DNA of 64,000 nucleotides from Lepturacanthus savala (GCA_030544235.1 CM060468.1:6361758-6425757); one strand, 5' to 3'; positions 49,782 through 60,080 are shown, numbered from the stretch's first letter. The notes: generated from the letters alone by a model not told the origin. Made by a program: numbers and translations.

Positions 49782-49828
49782 CACAATCATTATGAAACAG
49801 AATCATATTCTGATCCATAATGATTGTG
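49782..49828. other. Near-perfect hairpin of 47 bp
   Basis: The left arm CACAATCATTATG (49782-49794) is the exact reverse complement of the right arm CATAATGATTGTG (49816-49828). Inside, CAGAAT (49798-49803) pairs with ATTCTG (49807-49812) around a CAT loop, leaving a 3x3 internal loop. That gives 19 base pairs in a 47-nt stem-loop. It could be a palindromic protein-binding site, part of a small-RNA precursor or a chance palindrome. It is shorter than most microRNA precursors. Confidence 0.6.
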
Positions 49829-50929
49829 CCTCAGTATAAATGAAAAAAAAAAAACGTGCAAAGTCATCTTTCTCTTTCAAACTAAAGGTAGCCTGGAAAA
49901 GTGTCTGTCTACATGCCATGTGAATTTCATGTGACAGACAGAAGACTCAGCTCTCGTACGTCTTCATTATAATTAATAATTAAAGCGGCAACATGTTGAC
50001 TGTATTAACATCATATAAAATTCATGCAGAGAGAGCGTGAGAGTGAAAGAGGAGAGGATTTCCATGCCCTTACATTGTGTTCTACTGCTTTGATCAGTAG
50101 GGCTGTGCAGAGTCACTCTGTGAGAGTCATTATGACTAATGAGATGGGGAGAAAGTCAGGGCACCTTGTAATGTGCATTAATAAAATCACTATATAGTGG
50201 TTGCCCTTGGATGCAAATGCATGCATCAAAAGATTTAAAAAAAAAAGCCAAGTCATGTGTTGCTAACAAAAAAATCTGAGACATCTCCAAGGTTGAATCC
50301 GGCCTCTTTAGCGAGCCCCGGCATCGGTGTCATCTGGGACGCTGTGTGATCGTCCTTTTTCGCCAAGCGTGAAGAAGCAGAGAGTTGTGATTCCTAGTTA
50401 CATTATATCGGTCTCTGGTGTGTTTCAATAAAACCTTTTCCTAGTGAGCTACACGCAGTTGAATAATAGATCATGTTCTGCTTTCTCAAAGAAATGAATT
50501 CCCCCTATACTGCGTTGTTTCCATATTTATCTGTCACTGCCTTTTTCCAAGTCGGCTATAGCGAATTTGTTAATGCTAACAGCTAACAAGGTGCCATTTC
50601 CCAGGAACTGCCCGTGTCTTGTTGTATTTCCATGCAGCATGGCGTATAGTTTATACTGCGTGCACCGTGGCAGAATGCACGGCCAGGTTTGCTTTCTAAA
50701 CCGCAACCCTGACCGAACCAAGAGCATCCCACAGGCATGATAATAAAGCCTCTGTCCTCCTGCATTCTGTGTGTATACGCGTGTGTGTATGTGTGTGTTT
50801 TCTTGTTTGTGTTTACCACCCATGTGGAGTAGAGAGCGAGGGATCACTGGCCTTTTGTTAGGAGCTGGCGAGAGCCGAAGCGTCCCTCACTTCCCCTCCA
50901 CCGAGCCGGCTTTCGACTTATTACATGCA

Positions 50930-51160
50930 TCCTATCTGTCAGATCGCTGACAGACTTTTGAGAATTCCTAACAATAATTATATCCAAAAGGCAGCATGGG
51001 AGCCATCCCTGTATAAATCAGTATGCAAAGGAGCGCTTATCCGCTCTTCTTCAGAGCCCAGTAGTTCTTTTTTAAGTGGTCCTAATGTATATGTTCTTTC
51101 ATAAACTGCAATCTTAAAGATAGCTGGAATAGTAAAAGGCGCTGGTAATTAAGGGGCAAG
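50930..51160. promoter_or_regulatory. Candidate conserved non-coding element
   Basis: High-complexity single-copy sequence contains CCTAACAATAATTATATCC, a GTATGCAAAGGAG octamer-like site, and GCGCTGGTAATTAAGGGGC. ACAAT (SOX-like) and TAATTA (homeodomain) cores recur. It lies about 3 kb upstream of the lsamp exon. The function is inferred. Confidence 0.3.
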
Positions 51161-51721
51161 TAGGGAAAGCTGAAAAGATTTTAGTGCTCCGTGACTATTA
51201 GCACCTCCACACACACACACTCCCCCCCATATCAATTGCCTCACTGTATTTCCTTAGCGGCAGCAGTTCCATTGGCCCTAATCTAGCCGTAAAGCCTACA
51301 TGCCACGGTAGGATACAGCTGCTGAAGGGGGCCCGTTGTAAAACTGGGCTTTATGTCTGATCTGGTGCTTAAATTTTTTGCTGATGCTGGCTTTAAAGCA
51401 CTCGGCCTCACTGTGGTTCAATCAGGCTGCCAGTGCTCCGGGCAGGATCGCTCCCCCACTGTATGTGCACCAGAACAGTTGCATTATATTTAGAGATAAA
51501 GAGGGAGTGATTATTGTAAGTTTGCACTAACATTATGTGAGCTCTCTGCAGCACTATGTGCATACATGGAGACCTTACTATGTGCATGCGTCTATGTGCA
51601 GGCACCACCGAAGACTGGCTCTAAATTATTACCCCAAGCATCCCTAGAGACAAAACAAAAATGGGAATGTGCCACGAATGGCAATGATTCACATTAGTGT
51701 GTGTGTGTGTGCAGAGATGTT

Positions 51722-51725
<4 letters not shown>

Positions 51726-51755
<30 letters not shown>
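51726..51755. repeat. (TA)n microsatellite at the left edge of a Tc1-derived element
   Basis: A perfect TA array sits where the left terminal repeat of Tc1 copy C should be. Tc1 elements insert at TA, so the array may be the original target or a later expansion that replaced the end. Confidence 0.9.
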
Positions 51756-51759
<4 letters not shown>

Positions 51760-51764
51760 AACAC

Positions 51765-52133
51765 TTATACTTTGTGTTTGGGCAAAAGGAACATTTTTGT
51801 TTGAGTCTATAAACTACTGACAACATCAACCTCAAACAATGCAAAGAAAAAAGATCAAATTCATTTTTTAAAACAATGTAATGTTTACACTCTAGAAGAG
51901 TTCAGAAATCAATATTTGGTGCAAAAACCTTTCATGCGTCTTGGCATGTTCTCCATAAGTCTTTACCATTGCTGTTGGTTCAGGTGTTCACCTAATCAGT
52001 ACCTCTTTAAGCAGAATGAGGTGTGCATGTGTTGGAATTCAACAGATGCTGGAATGAAATGACTGGAATACATGTAGGGATGCTGATTTCAGAAAAAAAA
52101 AATGCTGTGAGTGGTCTCTTATTTTTTCCAGAG

Positions 52134-52136
<3 letters not shown>
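51765..52136. mobile_element. Internally deleted Tc1-derived element, copy C
   Basis: The interior matches copy B at 20235-20683 (TGTGTTTGGGCAAAAGGAAC, then CTATAAACTACTGACAACAT, and later TACCTCTTTAAGCAGAATGA). It retains extra Tc1 sequence lost in B (AGAAATCAATATTTGG, CATGCGTCTTGGCATGTTCT). The right end is intact (GAGTGGTCTCTTATTTTTTC, then CAGAGCTG) and is immediately followed by a long TA array. The left terminal repeat is missing. There is no transposase. Confidence 0.8.

Positions 52137-52207
<71 letters not shown>
52137..52207. repeat. (TA)n microsatellite adjoining Tc1 copy C
   Basis: A perfect TA array of about 35 units starts exactly at the TA target dinucleotide of the transposon's right end. 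Confidence 0.97.
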
Positions 52208-52209
<2 letters not shown>

Positions 52210-52239
52210 TGAATCAAATAAATTGTTACTCTGCAGTTC

Positions 52240-52510
52240 ATTAAGCACATCGCCAAAAATATGCGTTAGATCATGGCTTATTAAGCCGGTGCTTGATTGG
52301 CAAGTGGTGAAATTAAAAGCTCATTCCGCGTTTGCGTTTCTGTTGAATTGGAAGACGGCACGCGTTTTCAAAACGAGCGTTCTCACCGAGGTTTGAAGTG
52401 GATGTAATTACCGACCGAGTAACAGCCTCGTGGCAATTGTGTCAGTCTCAGGAAAAAAAGGAGGTGATTACATCGGGCTGAACTATTCGCAGCTAAATGT
52501 CACTCAGCTC
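52240..52510. promoter_or_regulatory. Candidate proximal regulatory element of lsamp
   Basis: Single-copy sequence has about 11 CpG within roughly 110 bp (52325-52435) and a palindromic homeodomain-type site (GATGTAATTACC at 52403-52414). GATTACATCGGGCTGAACTA follows downstream. It lies 1.8-2.0 kb upstream of the coding exon and lacks repeats or coding potential. The regulatory role is inference. Confidence 0.35.
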
Positions 52511-52702
52511 ATGGTCAACATCTATCCACTGACTTTTTTTCCATTTAATTCATTCTGCTCTAAAAAAGAAAAAAAAATAGGGGATGATGTAATGGTGAGA
52601 ATAGAATAATGGAGTGAAATATTTAATGTAGCTTAGGTAAGCTTTTTTAATGCTGAGCTTGAATTCCTTGAGGATGGTTACATAGTTTTCATACTAGAAC
52701 TT

Positions 52703-53338
52703 AGTGGTAGAAGAAGTACTCAGGTTCTTTATCTAAGTAAAAACGCCAATACAACACTGCAAGGACACAAATAACAATCCTGCAAAAAAAGATCATACTA
52801 CATAAGCATTAGCAGCACACGTTGCAGTAAAAATAAGTTGACATATCATATATAACATTACATTTTTAACATGATGCATCAGTTTTAGTGTGGCATGTTA
52901 TTCTTGTAATTCTTGGAGGTGGAGCTAGTTCCAACTACTTTGTGTAGAACTAGCTAGTTTAGTTCAGTGGTTCACAATCTAGGGGTCAGGGCCTTCCAAA
53001 GGGTCAGTGGATGAATGTGAGGGGCCGTGAGATGATTAATGGGAGAGGAAATCTGTTTTCACTTTTCAGACTTGTTCTTTAATCCTTTGATCTTTGGTGA
53101 AATATTGGATCATTCGGCCATTTATTATAATGCAACCTTGTGTCAAGATTAAAAGGAGAAAAAGAAAATACCCGGTGGTGCTGTTAACAACTCATCCTCT
53201 GAAATGAGAGTACAGTACTTCTGAAATAACATTCTGAAATGTGGAGTGGAAATATAGCATCGCAGGGAAATACTCAAGCAAAAATAGTACTCAAAATATT
53301 TTAGTATTTGAGTAAATGCACTGACTTCCCACCACTGC
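52703..53338. mobile_element. Teleost MITE-like element (AGTGGTGGAAGAAGTAYTCAG type)
   Basis: The left end AGTGGTAGAAGAAGTACTCA, continuing GGTTCTTTATCTAAGTAAAA, and the right end ATTTGAGTAAATGCACTGAC, continuing TTCCCACCACTG, match the inverted ends of a very common percomorph repeat. The span is about 635 bp. The interior at 52960-53200 (GGTTCACAATCTAGGGGTCA) looks like a second repeat inserted in the first. Non-coding. Confidence 0.75.
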
Positions 53339-53882
53339 TAAAAGACTGTACGCGTTCTGTATCACAGGTTTTACTATTCCCCACCCGCAACGCTAAAGTT
53401 ATGCAACGTTCCCCACCGAATCATAATTAACTACAGGAAGTATATTCACCACCGGAGGGGTTCGTGGACCAGTGTGAATCTGCTTGGTTTGAAAATGCAA
53501 AGGGAGCTGTTGCTCTAGATAACTAGAAACCTGTGAGCAGACACTTACTTTTGTTTGAAGACTAATGATAGTCCCCACTGGGGAAAGTGTCTTTCTGCAT
53601 TGCCTCGCCTCCAGGGAGGTAAGAGCACATAGTTGTGTGCAGATCATCGCCTGTGGACCTGCTCGGGACCCAAATATACGGAAAAAGAACACATTCCATT
53701 ACTCAGTGTAACCTTAAAAAAAAAAAAAAAAAACTCCCAACATCCCCCTTTTTTAAAAAAAAAATGATTTCACCCTGTTTCTTCAGTTCTCACTCAGTTG
53801 TGTCTCACTGAAAGGGACCTCAGGTGGTGCTGTTGTCCTGACAACCAATAAGAGAGCATCATAGTCAGACGGCTGGATAATC
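53339..53882. other. Gene-free stretch upstream of the lsamp promoter
   Basis: Unique sequence contains an A-run near 53715-53732 and a T/A-run near 53749-53763. No coding exon is recognised. Confidence 0.5.
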
Positions 53883-53887
53883 TGAGA

Positions 53888-53918
<31 letters not shown>

Positions 53919-53945
53919 TGTGAGAGAGAGAGAGAGAGAGAGAGA
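53883..53945. repeat. (GA)n microsatellite in the lsamp promoter or leader
   Basis: A GA array with small interruptions, about 63 bp, ends roughly 320 bp before the lsamp start codon. GA repeats bind GAGA-type factors and are common near vertebrate promoters. It could be transcribed if the leader starts further upstream. Confidence 0.95.
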
Positions 53946-54067
53946 ATTTCCCAGACTCTGGGCAGAAGCCTGCCTCTCCATCGCTGGCTGTGCCGTGTCT
54001 TTACGCGGAGAGCATTACGCATCAGTGGACTATAGTGCGAGGACCCCCGCATCGCGCCGGTCGTTTT

Positions 54068-54088
54068 CGCCCCCGCCCCCTATTAAAA
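54068..54088 (+). promoter_or_regulatory. GC boxes plus TATA-like element
   Basis: CGCCCCCGCCCCC (54068-54080, overlapping Sp/KLF-type sites) is directly followed by TATTAAAA (54081-54088). If used, transcription would start near 54110-54120, giving a leader of about 150 nt with no upstream ATG. Transcription start is inferred. Confidence 0.4.
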
Positions 54089-54263
54089 GTATTTTTTAGT
54101 GAAGCCGTGCGACCCATCCTTTCCGGACTGCTTTGGACCTAAAAAAAAAGCAGCGTTTTCCGAGAAGTCTGGACAAGTACTCTCCTACCTCCCCCCCTCC
54201 CCCTCTCGCTCACCCTTCTGGATCTATAGCTCCCGAAACGCGCGCGCTCCTGTGCTTTATAAG

Positions 54264-54418
54264 ATGCAAGTCGGACGTAAATCGTGTTGGAGGCAACTGC
54301 AGGCTTCTTTTTTCAGACTGCTATGTCTTATCCCCACAGGATTCCCCGTCCGGAGTGTGGATATGCAGCGGGCAACCGACAACATCACCGTCCGCCAGGG
54401 CGACACAGCGATCATAAG
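54264..54418 (+). CDS. lsamp: lsamp, first coding exon (proximal exon, IgLON family)
   Basis: It encodes residues 1-51 plus two bases of codon 52 of limbic system-associated membrane protein, a GPI-anchored neuronal adhesion molecule with three Ig domains. Residues 1-28 are a signal peptide (basic start, then FFRLLCLIPTGFP), the same length as I recall for the mammalian form. The mature protein begins VRSVDMQRATDNITVRQGDTA, the start of Ig domain 1, with an N-glycosylation sequon NIT at residue 40. The spelling SVD..R.TDNITVRQGDTAI separates LSAMP from OPCML/NTM (which have GDATFPKAMDNVTVRQGES) and NEGR1. ATG 54264 has A at -3 and no upstream ATG in the short leader. The in-frame extension back to 54099 lacks an ATG and shows no family resemblance. 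The exon ends AAG|GTAAGAG, splitting an Arg codon after two bases (phase 2), as in IgLON genes. The remaining exons lie beyond the window. Confidence 0.92.
54338..54339 (+). other. lsamp: Internal alternative 3' splice site within the lsamp exon
   Basis: CTATGTCTTATCCCCACAG|G is a good acceptor lying inside the coding exon at the ACA-GGA codons (Thr25-Gly26). Mammalian LSAMP has a second isoform whose distal first exon encodes another signal peptide and joins at GLPVRSVD. A splice here would start at 54340 in phase 1 and rebuild that join as G-FPVRSVD. The acceptor is seen; its use in this fish is inferred from the mammalian gene. Confidence 0.6.
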
Positions 54419-54424
54419 GTAAGA
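54419..54424 (+). other. lsamp: 5' splice donor of lsamp intron
   Basis: AAG|GTAAGA matches the consensus donor and falls exactly where the IgLON first coding exon should end. Confidence 0.9.
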
Positions 54425-54493
54425 GTCGCCTTCCAACTTTCCTCTCCTTCTTTCCTCCCGTGTCCCCCTCCGCTGGATGGGCATACATCCAGG

Positions 54494-54520
54494 ACAGCAG
54501 CAGCAGCAGCAACAGCAGCA
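54494..54520 (+). repeat. Interrupted (CAG)n in the lsamp intron
   Basis: About nine CAG/CAA triplets start 76 bp after the splice donor, still within the CpG island. They are intronic if the donor is used. Confidence 0.85.
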
Positions 54521-54740
54521 TCCTCTCCAGCCAAGCAGCAGCCAGCTGCATGCTACAGATGCCAATCTCAAAGGTGATCAGCTGACCAAGATTATTGCGA
54601 TGTTGCGCAACCGACGATTCTCGCCTAGATTTCGCTACGGAGAAGTTCCGAAACCAGACGGGTTTCAACTTTTGCCAACATATAAATGGCGACGTGCGCA
54701 TGTGTCTGATGATGTTACCTCACACCTCCGTTCGCTGTCC

Positions 54741-55617
54741 TGAGGGGTAGTTTTGCAGCGAGGTCGCTCTCTTGTTTTTTTTTTTCTTTTTTAATGGATT
54801 TCTAGCTCCACGCGCTGCGCTCAGCCTCCTTTTATTGACTCCATCCATTAACCCGGGTTGATCGGTGCGTCACGGTGCCCGCGAACGGTGATCGTGTGCG
54901 TATTAATGGAAAAGACAGTTTTGGTCAAGATGATGATGATGATGATGGCGATGAGACGAAAGGTGTTTGGAACCTCTGTGAGATGTTTATAACAAAATAT
55001 TAACTGTAGCCTGCAGGCTACAAAATACATGAAATAATAAATTCAAACTTAATTATGCAAATGAATATAAAGCCCCAGACTCCAAAAAAATCCAGTTCTC
55101 CCTGTGAGGTGCAGTGAGTTGTTTTGTCTGTAATAGACTCACAGCTCCACTTAATCTCCTCCTAGACAATGCAAGCTGTCAACTCTGTGCTATTGTCATA
55201 CTGCTGGGCAGATGTCGGTGACCACGTGAGCTGAGCCGCGTGTTTGTGACAGGGGATTTAGATTTGGTGCTTTTTTTTGGATGAGGGAGGGGAGTAAACA
55301 AGGTACCCCGTCCCCAACACACACAAAAACACAGACACTCCCCTCATCCCCCAGACTCAATTCCCTCCCTCCACTCCCCCCATGTTCTGTAAGGAAACCC
55401 AGAGTTCTAAAAGGCTGCACAGGAACACTCAATGACATCGATTCCTTCTCTCCCCCCTCACTCATTGACACTGTGTTTACAGAACCGGCAGCAGGTCTCA
55501 CCTAATTACTGCAAGAATGTAGAACGCAAATTACGGGATGGACCTTTAACACGGCTGAGAGACACACATGCATGCCACGTTTCCTCACGTGTGTCTCGAG
55601 CTTGCCCCTAGGTGCAC

Positions 55618-55648
<31 letters not shown>

Positions 55649-56774
55649 ACACACACACAATGAATAAATGGATGCTTTCTCGCAAACAGGTGCCATCCTT
55701 TTAGGCTCCCGCTGATCAAATTTAGCAATTGACTGAGTTACTGGTGAACCCGCCGGGGGTGGTGGGTGGGTTGATGGGAGGTTGGGGGGGGGTCACAGCT
55801 ATTCGTTTCACTTTCCGAATCCAATTGAGTGCGTCTTCGCTATATTCAGCCGTTCAGTCACCCGGTCAGTGTGTTTCCTCGAAAAAGGGTGACGGCGGGC
55901 TTTGCACTCAGCCGGGGCCAAATTAGATTCTCCTTTCCAGGGAAAAAAAAAAAAAAACAACACATCTTAAAGTCCACTGTTTCAACATCATGCCTGATGA
56001 ACTATCTCTGAAAAAAAAAAACAAAAAAAAAAAAACACGTCTGCGGTAATTACTCATCACGGGGTCCTAATAAATTCAGTGTTTATAATGTATCTCATTG
56101 GCATTAGAGATCGGTCTTGTTTATTGTCAGTCACGCAACGATAAACTGCAACTCAGACCCCTGTGGCTCCATTGGAAAACATTCAGTCCATTTTTCACAC
56201 CCAGTTTCCACCTGACAAATTGGATACGGGGGTGGGTGAGGAGGGGTGGCGGGGCAGGGTGGGGACAAAAAAACATGAGGGATCAAATGCGGGAACTTTG
56301 AGCAGAGGTGGGAGGCCGTGGGCTAGTAATCTGTCAAGCTACTACACTGTATCTGATTCCATAAGCTGGGTTTTTTTGTGAAGGCCGAGGGGATATTGGT
56401 GACTTGAGGGCGTAATATAGCCTCTGCTCTTTTTTTTTAATGGAGCCCATGGCTGCAGTCGCGGCATCCGCGACGCGAGAGGAGACGCTATATGTGGCCC
56501 AAAAAGCCTCCATGGTGCATGCCTCGCTGCTGGAATGGGAAAAAAAAGGACATTTATTTTTTACCAGGGGCTCCGAACTGTGTCACGGTGAATAAATGAG
56601 GAAACAAAGTCCTTATCTCTGTGCTCGAAACTTCCGGAAAACGCGGCACATGGCCCGCGGGCCTTGAAACGAGCTGTCAGGACTTCTGCGAAGTCGCAAT
56701 GTCGCGAATATGCATTCAACGCCCGCCCGCCCACCCGTTCACAGTCAATCAAATCAGCCAATCAGAGCAGAAGT
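54741..56774 (+). other. lsamp intron, proximal part
   Basis: No exon is recognised. It contains a GATGAT run at 54929-54949, A-rich runs near 55941-55956 and 56011-56035, and a G-rich segment around 55755-55795. Elevated CpG persists at about 56440-56500 and 56610-56740, possibly regulatory. Confidence 0.55.
55617..55659. repeat. (C)n followed by (CA)n
   Basis: A run of 18 C is followed by 13 CA units, read directly. Long G/C homopolymers are prone to sequencing error, so the length is uncertain. Confidence 0.9.
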
Positions 56775-56964
56775 TCATTAATATGAATGAGACAGACACA
56801 AAACAACCTGTTTTTTTTTTTGTACAGCTCCAGAGAGAAGCTTGAGAGAGGAGATGTAAAAACTATATTCAGATGTTTTTTCTTTTTAAAAAATGAATTG
56901 TGTTTGGGATATCAAAACTTGAAATAAAACCGAGGAAAAGTGTAAAATATGAGACCCGTAAAAG
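56775..56964. mobile_element. MITE-like GGTCCCATAT element, truncated copy 2
   Basis: It aligns to the right half of the element at 3471-3865. Shared blocks are GACAGACA, CCTGTT, AGAGAAGCTTGAG(A/T)GAGGAGAT, TAAAAACTATA, AAATAAAACC, and the terminus TGTAAAATATGAGACCCGTA against TGTAAAATACGGGACATTCA. The left half is missing. It lies in the lsamp intron. Confidence 0.7.
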
Positions 56965-59749
56965 CACATTTAAAAGAGAAACATTCATTATAGATCACAG
57001 GAAGAATATTGTATAAAAATACACTTTTCATTCAATATTCTGCCAATTCTTTGATGTGGCGGAGACACAGGCTGCACATTTCATTCTCCCCCTGACTCCA
57101 TTAAAAGTGGACGTAAACCAAACATCGATGGATATCTCTAACAAATGTGCACGCCTATAGATTACAGCAGGGCATTTAAATTGATTTTCTTCTTTTATAC
57201 CAGCTTGTGTTCTAACTTATTAGACAGACATTCAGCGTTGAAGCCTGTTCTTCTTAAAGTCAGTAAAGATTTAGCTACTCTTAACCTTTACCCCCTTTTG
57301 CCTAAGCGCGAAGGGGTTAAGCTGAAAGAGATTAGGCCTTTGAAGGCGGCCAGTACTTTTGACTTGGCTTGGATTTCCACACCATCATTTGCAGTGTGAA
57401 GAGAATTAGAGCTGGTCCTGTGTACAGAAGGCTGTGGGTTCTCCGGATCCCTATGGTCTTGTGTAACAAGCTTTTCTCTGAAGTCACAGAGTCAGCACGC
57501 CGCGTCCTGAGTTTTTCTTCTGTTATAATAATATGGTGGTTCTTCACCGGGTTCAAAGATTACAGGCTATCATGGTCTTACAGCTGTCTTCTTGCTCTAA
57601 TGGGGGGGCTTCCTGTCTGCTTGAAGAGACATTTGTCCCTAGAAAGCATGAACATGAGTCCCAGCACATTAAATCTGGGCCTTTAACCCAACACTCATGT
57701 TTTAGACCTATAAGATTTAGGTCAGGGATAAAAACACTGCATTTTCAGAGCCCTCTTCCATGGTAGCTTACCCTGTTTTTTTTTCAAGTTTTTTTTTTTT
57801 GTTTTTTCTAGACGAGGATGATGCCAACAAGTGAAATCTAAACCCAGCTCATGGTCGCCGAGTCGCAATAGGGTGGATTGGACTTAAAAAGTTTTTCCAC
57901 ATTTCCTCAAGTCATTTCTGTCACAATAGTTTACTTTTTAATTGCATTTTTCCCCCCCTCCGTTCGCTCACTATGCAGTGGCCTCAAGCGGAAGGTTGCA
58001 ATGTCAGACAAAGCCCTTATAATTGACAATTGCTTATTAAAGCATTAATGACAGTCTGTGTGATTGTTCTCCTCTGGGTCAATTATCGGCGCTTTTGACA
58101 ATACATTCTTCATGGCTTGTTACTTTCAGGGAAGATGATTCTGCACTTGTGCTTTGGCCCAGAGCATCTTTGTCAAAAAACCAGTCCTTTAATATCAGTC
58201 AGTCGGATATTATGTATGAGACCTGCTAGAGGCTCAGCCACTACATTATACATGATGTTACTCTAATTTCAGTTCTAATACAAGGCACACCGCCTTTTGT
58301 GAATACTGTTATTTTCATTTGCATTATTAAAACCTCAACTCTTGAACTCTGATAACTATGTGTTGTTCAGATTCTTTTTCTGAAACTGATATAAACACTG
58401 ATACTTCTATACTTCCCATAGCTTGCTGTGAAAAATAAAGACATGATACGAAAAATATGTGAAAATAGTCAAGCGTTACTGTGCCTGTGAGTTATTATAA
58501 TGAGTGTTACCTTGACTTGATGAGGTCGAGGTGGTCCCATTTTTAGTCTGGCAAATCCCGTCATAATCAGAGCCAGGGAGCTGCAGTGAGGTTGAACTGT
58601 AGGTGCAGCAGCTGCTTTGCTAAAGGAGTCAAAGAGGCTACACAGCTTCACATTTATGGAATATTGTAATGTAATTGTTTTCCTAAAGTTGCTGGTGTTA
58701 GCCCCTTCACAATAAACACAGCTACCCATTTTACATATATTGCATTGAGATGCATTTTCATTATGTTTGGTTAAGAGAGTCACAAATGCTATGTATTTAT
58801 TTATTTATTTTGCCCTGTCGAGTATGTTAGAGTGAATTAATGTTACATAAATACAGATGCAGCACCGTTTGTCCCAGAGCTTAGGATCGATTGAGTGTTA
58901 TGTGCATTAGCTGCACGCCAAAGAACTGCAATTTTCCAACATGGAAGTAAACACTTTCATGGTGGATGCTGATTTTTAACATCCACCGTGTCCAAAGTGG
59001 ATCATTTATTTCCATAATACGGTAACTGATACAGTTTTTCATTCCAACAACACGTGTATTCAAAGCTCCCAGTAAATCGGCATGGCAGTTTTGAAGGTTG
59101 CAGTATGAAATGTTACAACCAATGTTCAGAACCTAAACAAACATTTTCTTATTTCAACCTTTTCATCACTATATTTATCAACCAAATGCACCGATGTCAT
59201 GTTGTCCTCACAAATTCTTCAATTTACTGTCATATATTAGTATCAGTGATGATGCATGGCATGTAAAAGCATATTTGAAAAGAATTCATCAAAACAGATG
59301 AGGAACTTCTATGATGATGATATTGCAGGATTGATGTTGTGCCCTATCTATTATAAAGATAATTATGTTTTCTGGCTTCATATCGTTGCATGTTGTAGAC
59401 CTGTATATTTTGAATGTGTAAATGCAGTTGAATTGTCATTCAAAAAGAAAATAAGAACTTCCTTTATTTATGTATTTATTTTTATCTTTTAGGTTATTTA
59501 ATTTTTAAATTGATTTATTTTTATTTTTTATGAGGAAATGGGTACCAGCACAATGAATCACATTCATTAGACTACAATACAAAACAGAAGATAGAACAGA
59601 GAAATACTATTTGAGAAAGAATGACTTCATCATTAACATATAGTAAATCTCTCAATGATATGAGTCTTAACTTAATCTGAGATGTAATTCCATCTCTCTG
59701 TAGTCTAAGCAGCACCATTTCTTATCACTGTAGAAAAGTCCATTATTTT
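56965..59749 (+). other. lsamp intron, no exon seen
   Basis: Nothing coding is recognised. A small inverted repeat occurs at 57281-57323 (CTTAACC...CCCCTT against AAGGGGTTAAG), T-runs near 57776-57811, and an enhancer-like segment at 57990-58230. The latter holds ATAATTGACAATTGCTTATT, then AAAGCATTAATGACAG and later CAATTATCGGCGCTTTTGAC. Confidence 0.5.
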
Positions 59750-60080
59750 ATATTAAGAACCAACTGTTTCCACTGGATAAATGGACGTGAGTTGGAGACT
59801 CCATCTGAGTGCCAGCATTCTCTTCATCGGCGAGCTTCCTGCCAGACGTAAACGCCTTTGGACTGTATTTAAAGTTAATGCATCATTATCATTAAGAAGC
59901 ATCAATTTCAAAAGACAAGCCATATTTATTTGTATTGCTGTGGAGAGATATTTAACAACCTGTTCCCGACTGCATTTGACTGCGGGATGCTCCCACGTCA
60001 CGCGGCTGAAATTACCAGTTACATTCAAGAGACAGAGTGAGCGATTTAGTGAGATTGTTAGTGTAAATCTATAGCATTTT
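59750..60080. promoter_or_regulatory. Candidate intronic conserved element of lsamp
   Basis: A single-copy segment is open on both strands for about 100 codons, without similarity to known proteins. It contains TTAATGCATCATTATCATTA, then AGAAGCATCAATTTC and CATATTTATTTGTATTGCTG. Dual-strand openness plus clustered ATTA/CAT motifs suggests a slowly evolving regulatory element; this is inference. Confidence 0.3.

Larger units (their letters stand above)
48574..51725. other. Gene-free stretch with candidate regulatory segments
   Basis: No gene is supported. A-runs lie near 49844-49854 and 50236-50246. A hairpin at 49782-49828 and an enhancer-like block at 50930-51160 are listed separately. The section from about 50280 to 51420 is single-copy in texture with scattered CpG. 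Confidence 0.5.
53985..54740. promoter_or_regulatory. CpG island of the lsamp first coding exon
   Basis: CpG density rises abruptly, with about 12 CpG between 53988 and 54082 alone, and stays high through the exon and about 300 bp of intron. It covers GC boxes, the TATA-like element and the coding exon. Such islands mark constitutively open promoters in vertebrates. Confidence 0.75.

Noticed and set aside
54099..54263. Amino-terminal extension of the lsamp exon in the same frame
   Set aside because: There is no ATG before 54264 in this frame, and the extension has no IgLON similarity; the signal peptide starting at 54264 has the expected length.
54264..54418. Assignment to OPCML, NTM or NEGR1 instead of LSAMP
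   Set aside because: Those paralogues have GDATFPKAMDNVTVRQGES or a distinct NEGR1 sequence at this place; SVD..R.TDNITVRQGDTAI fits LSAMP.
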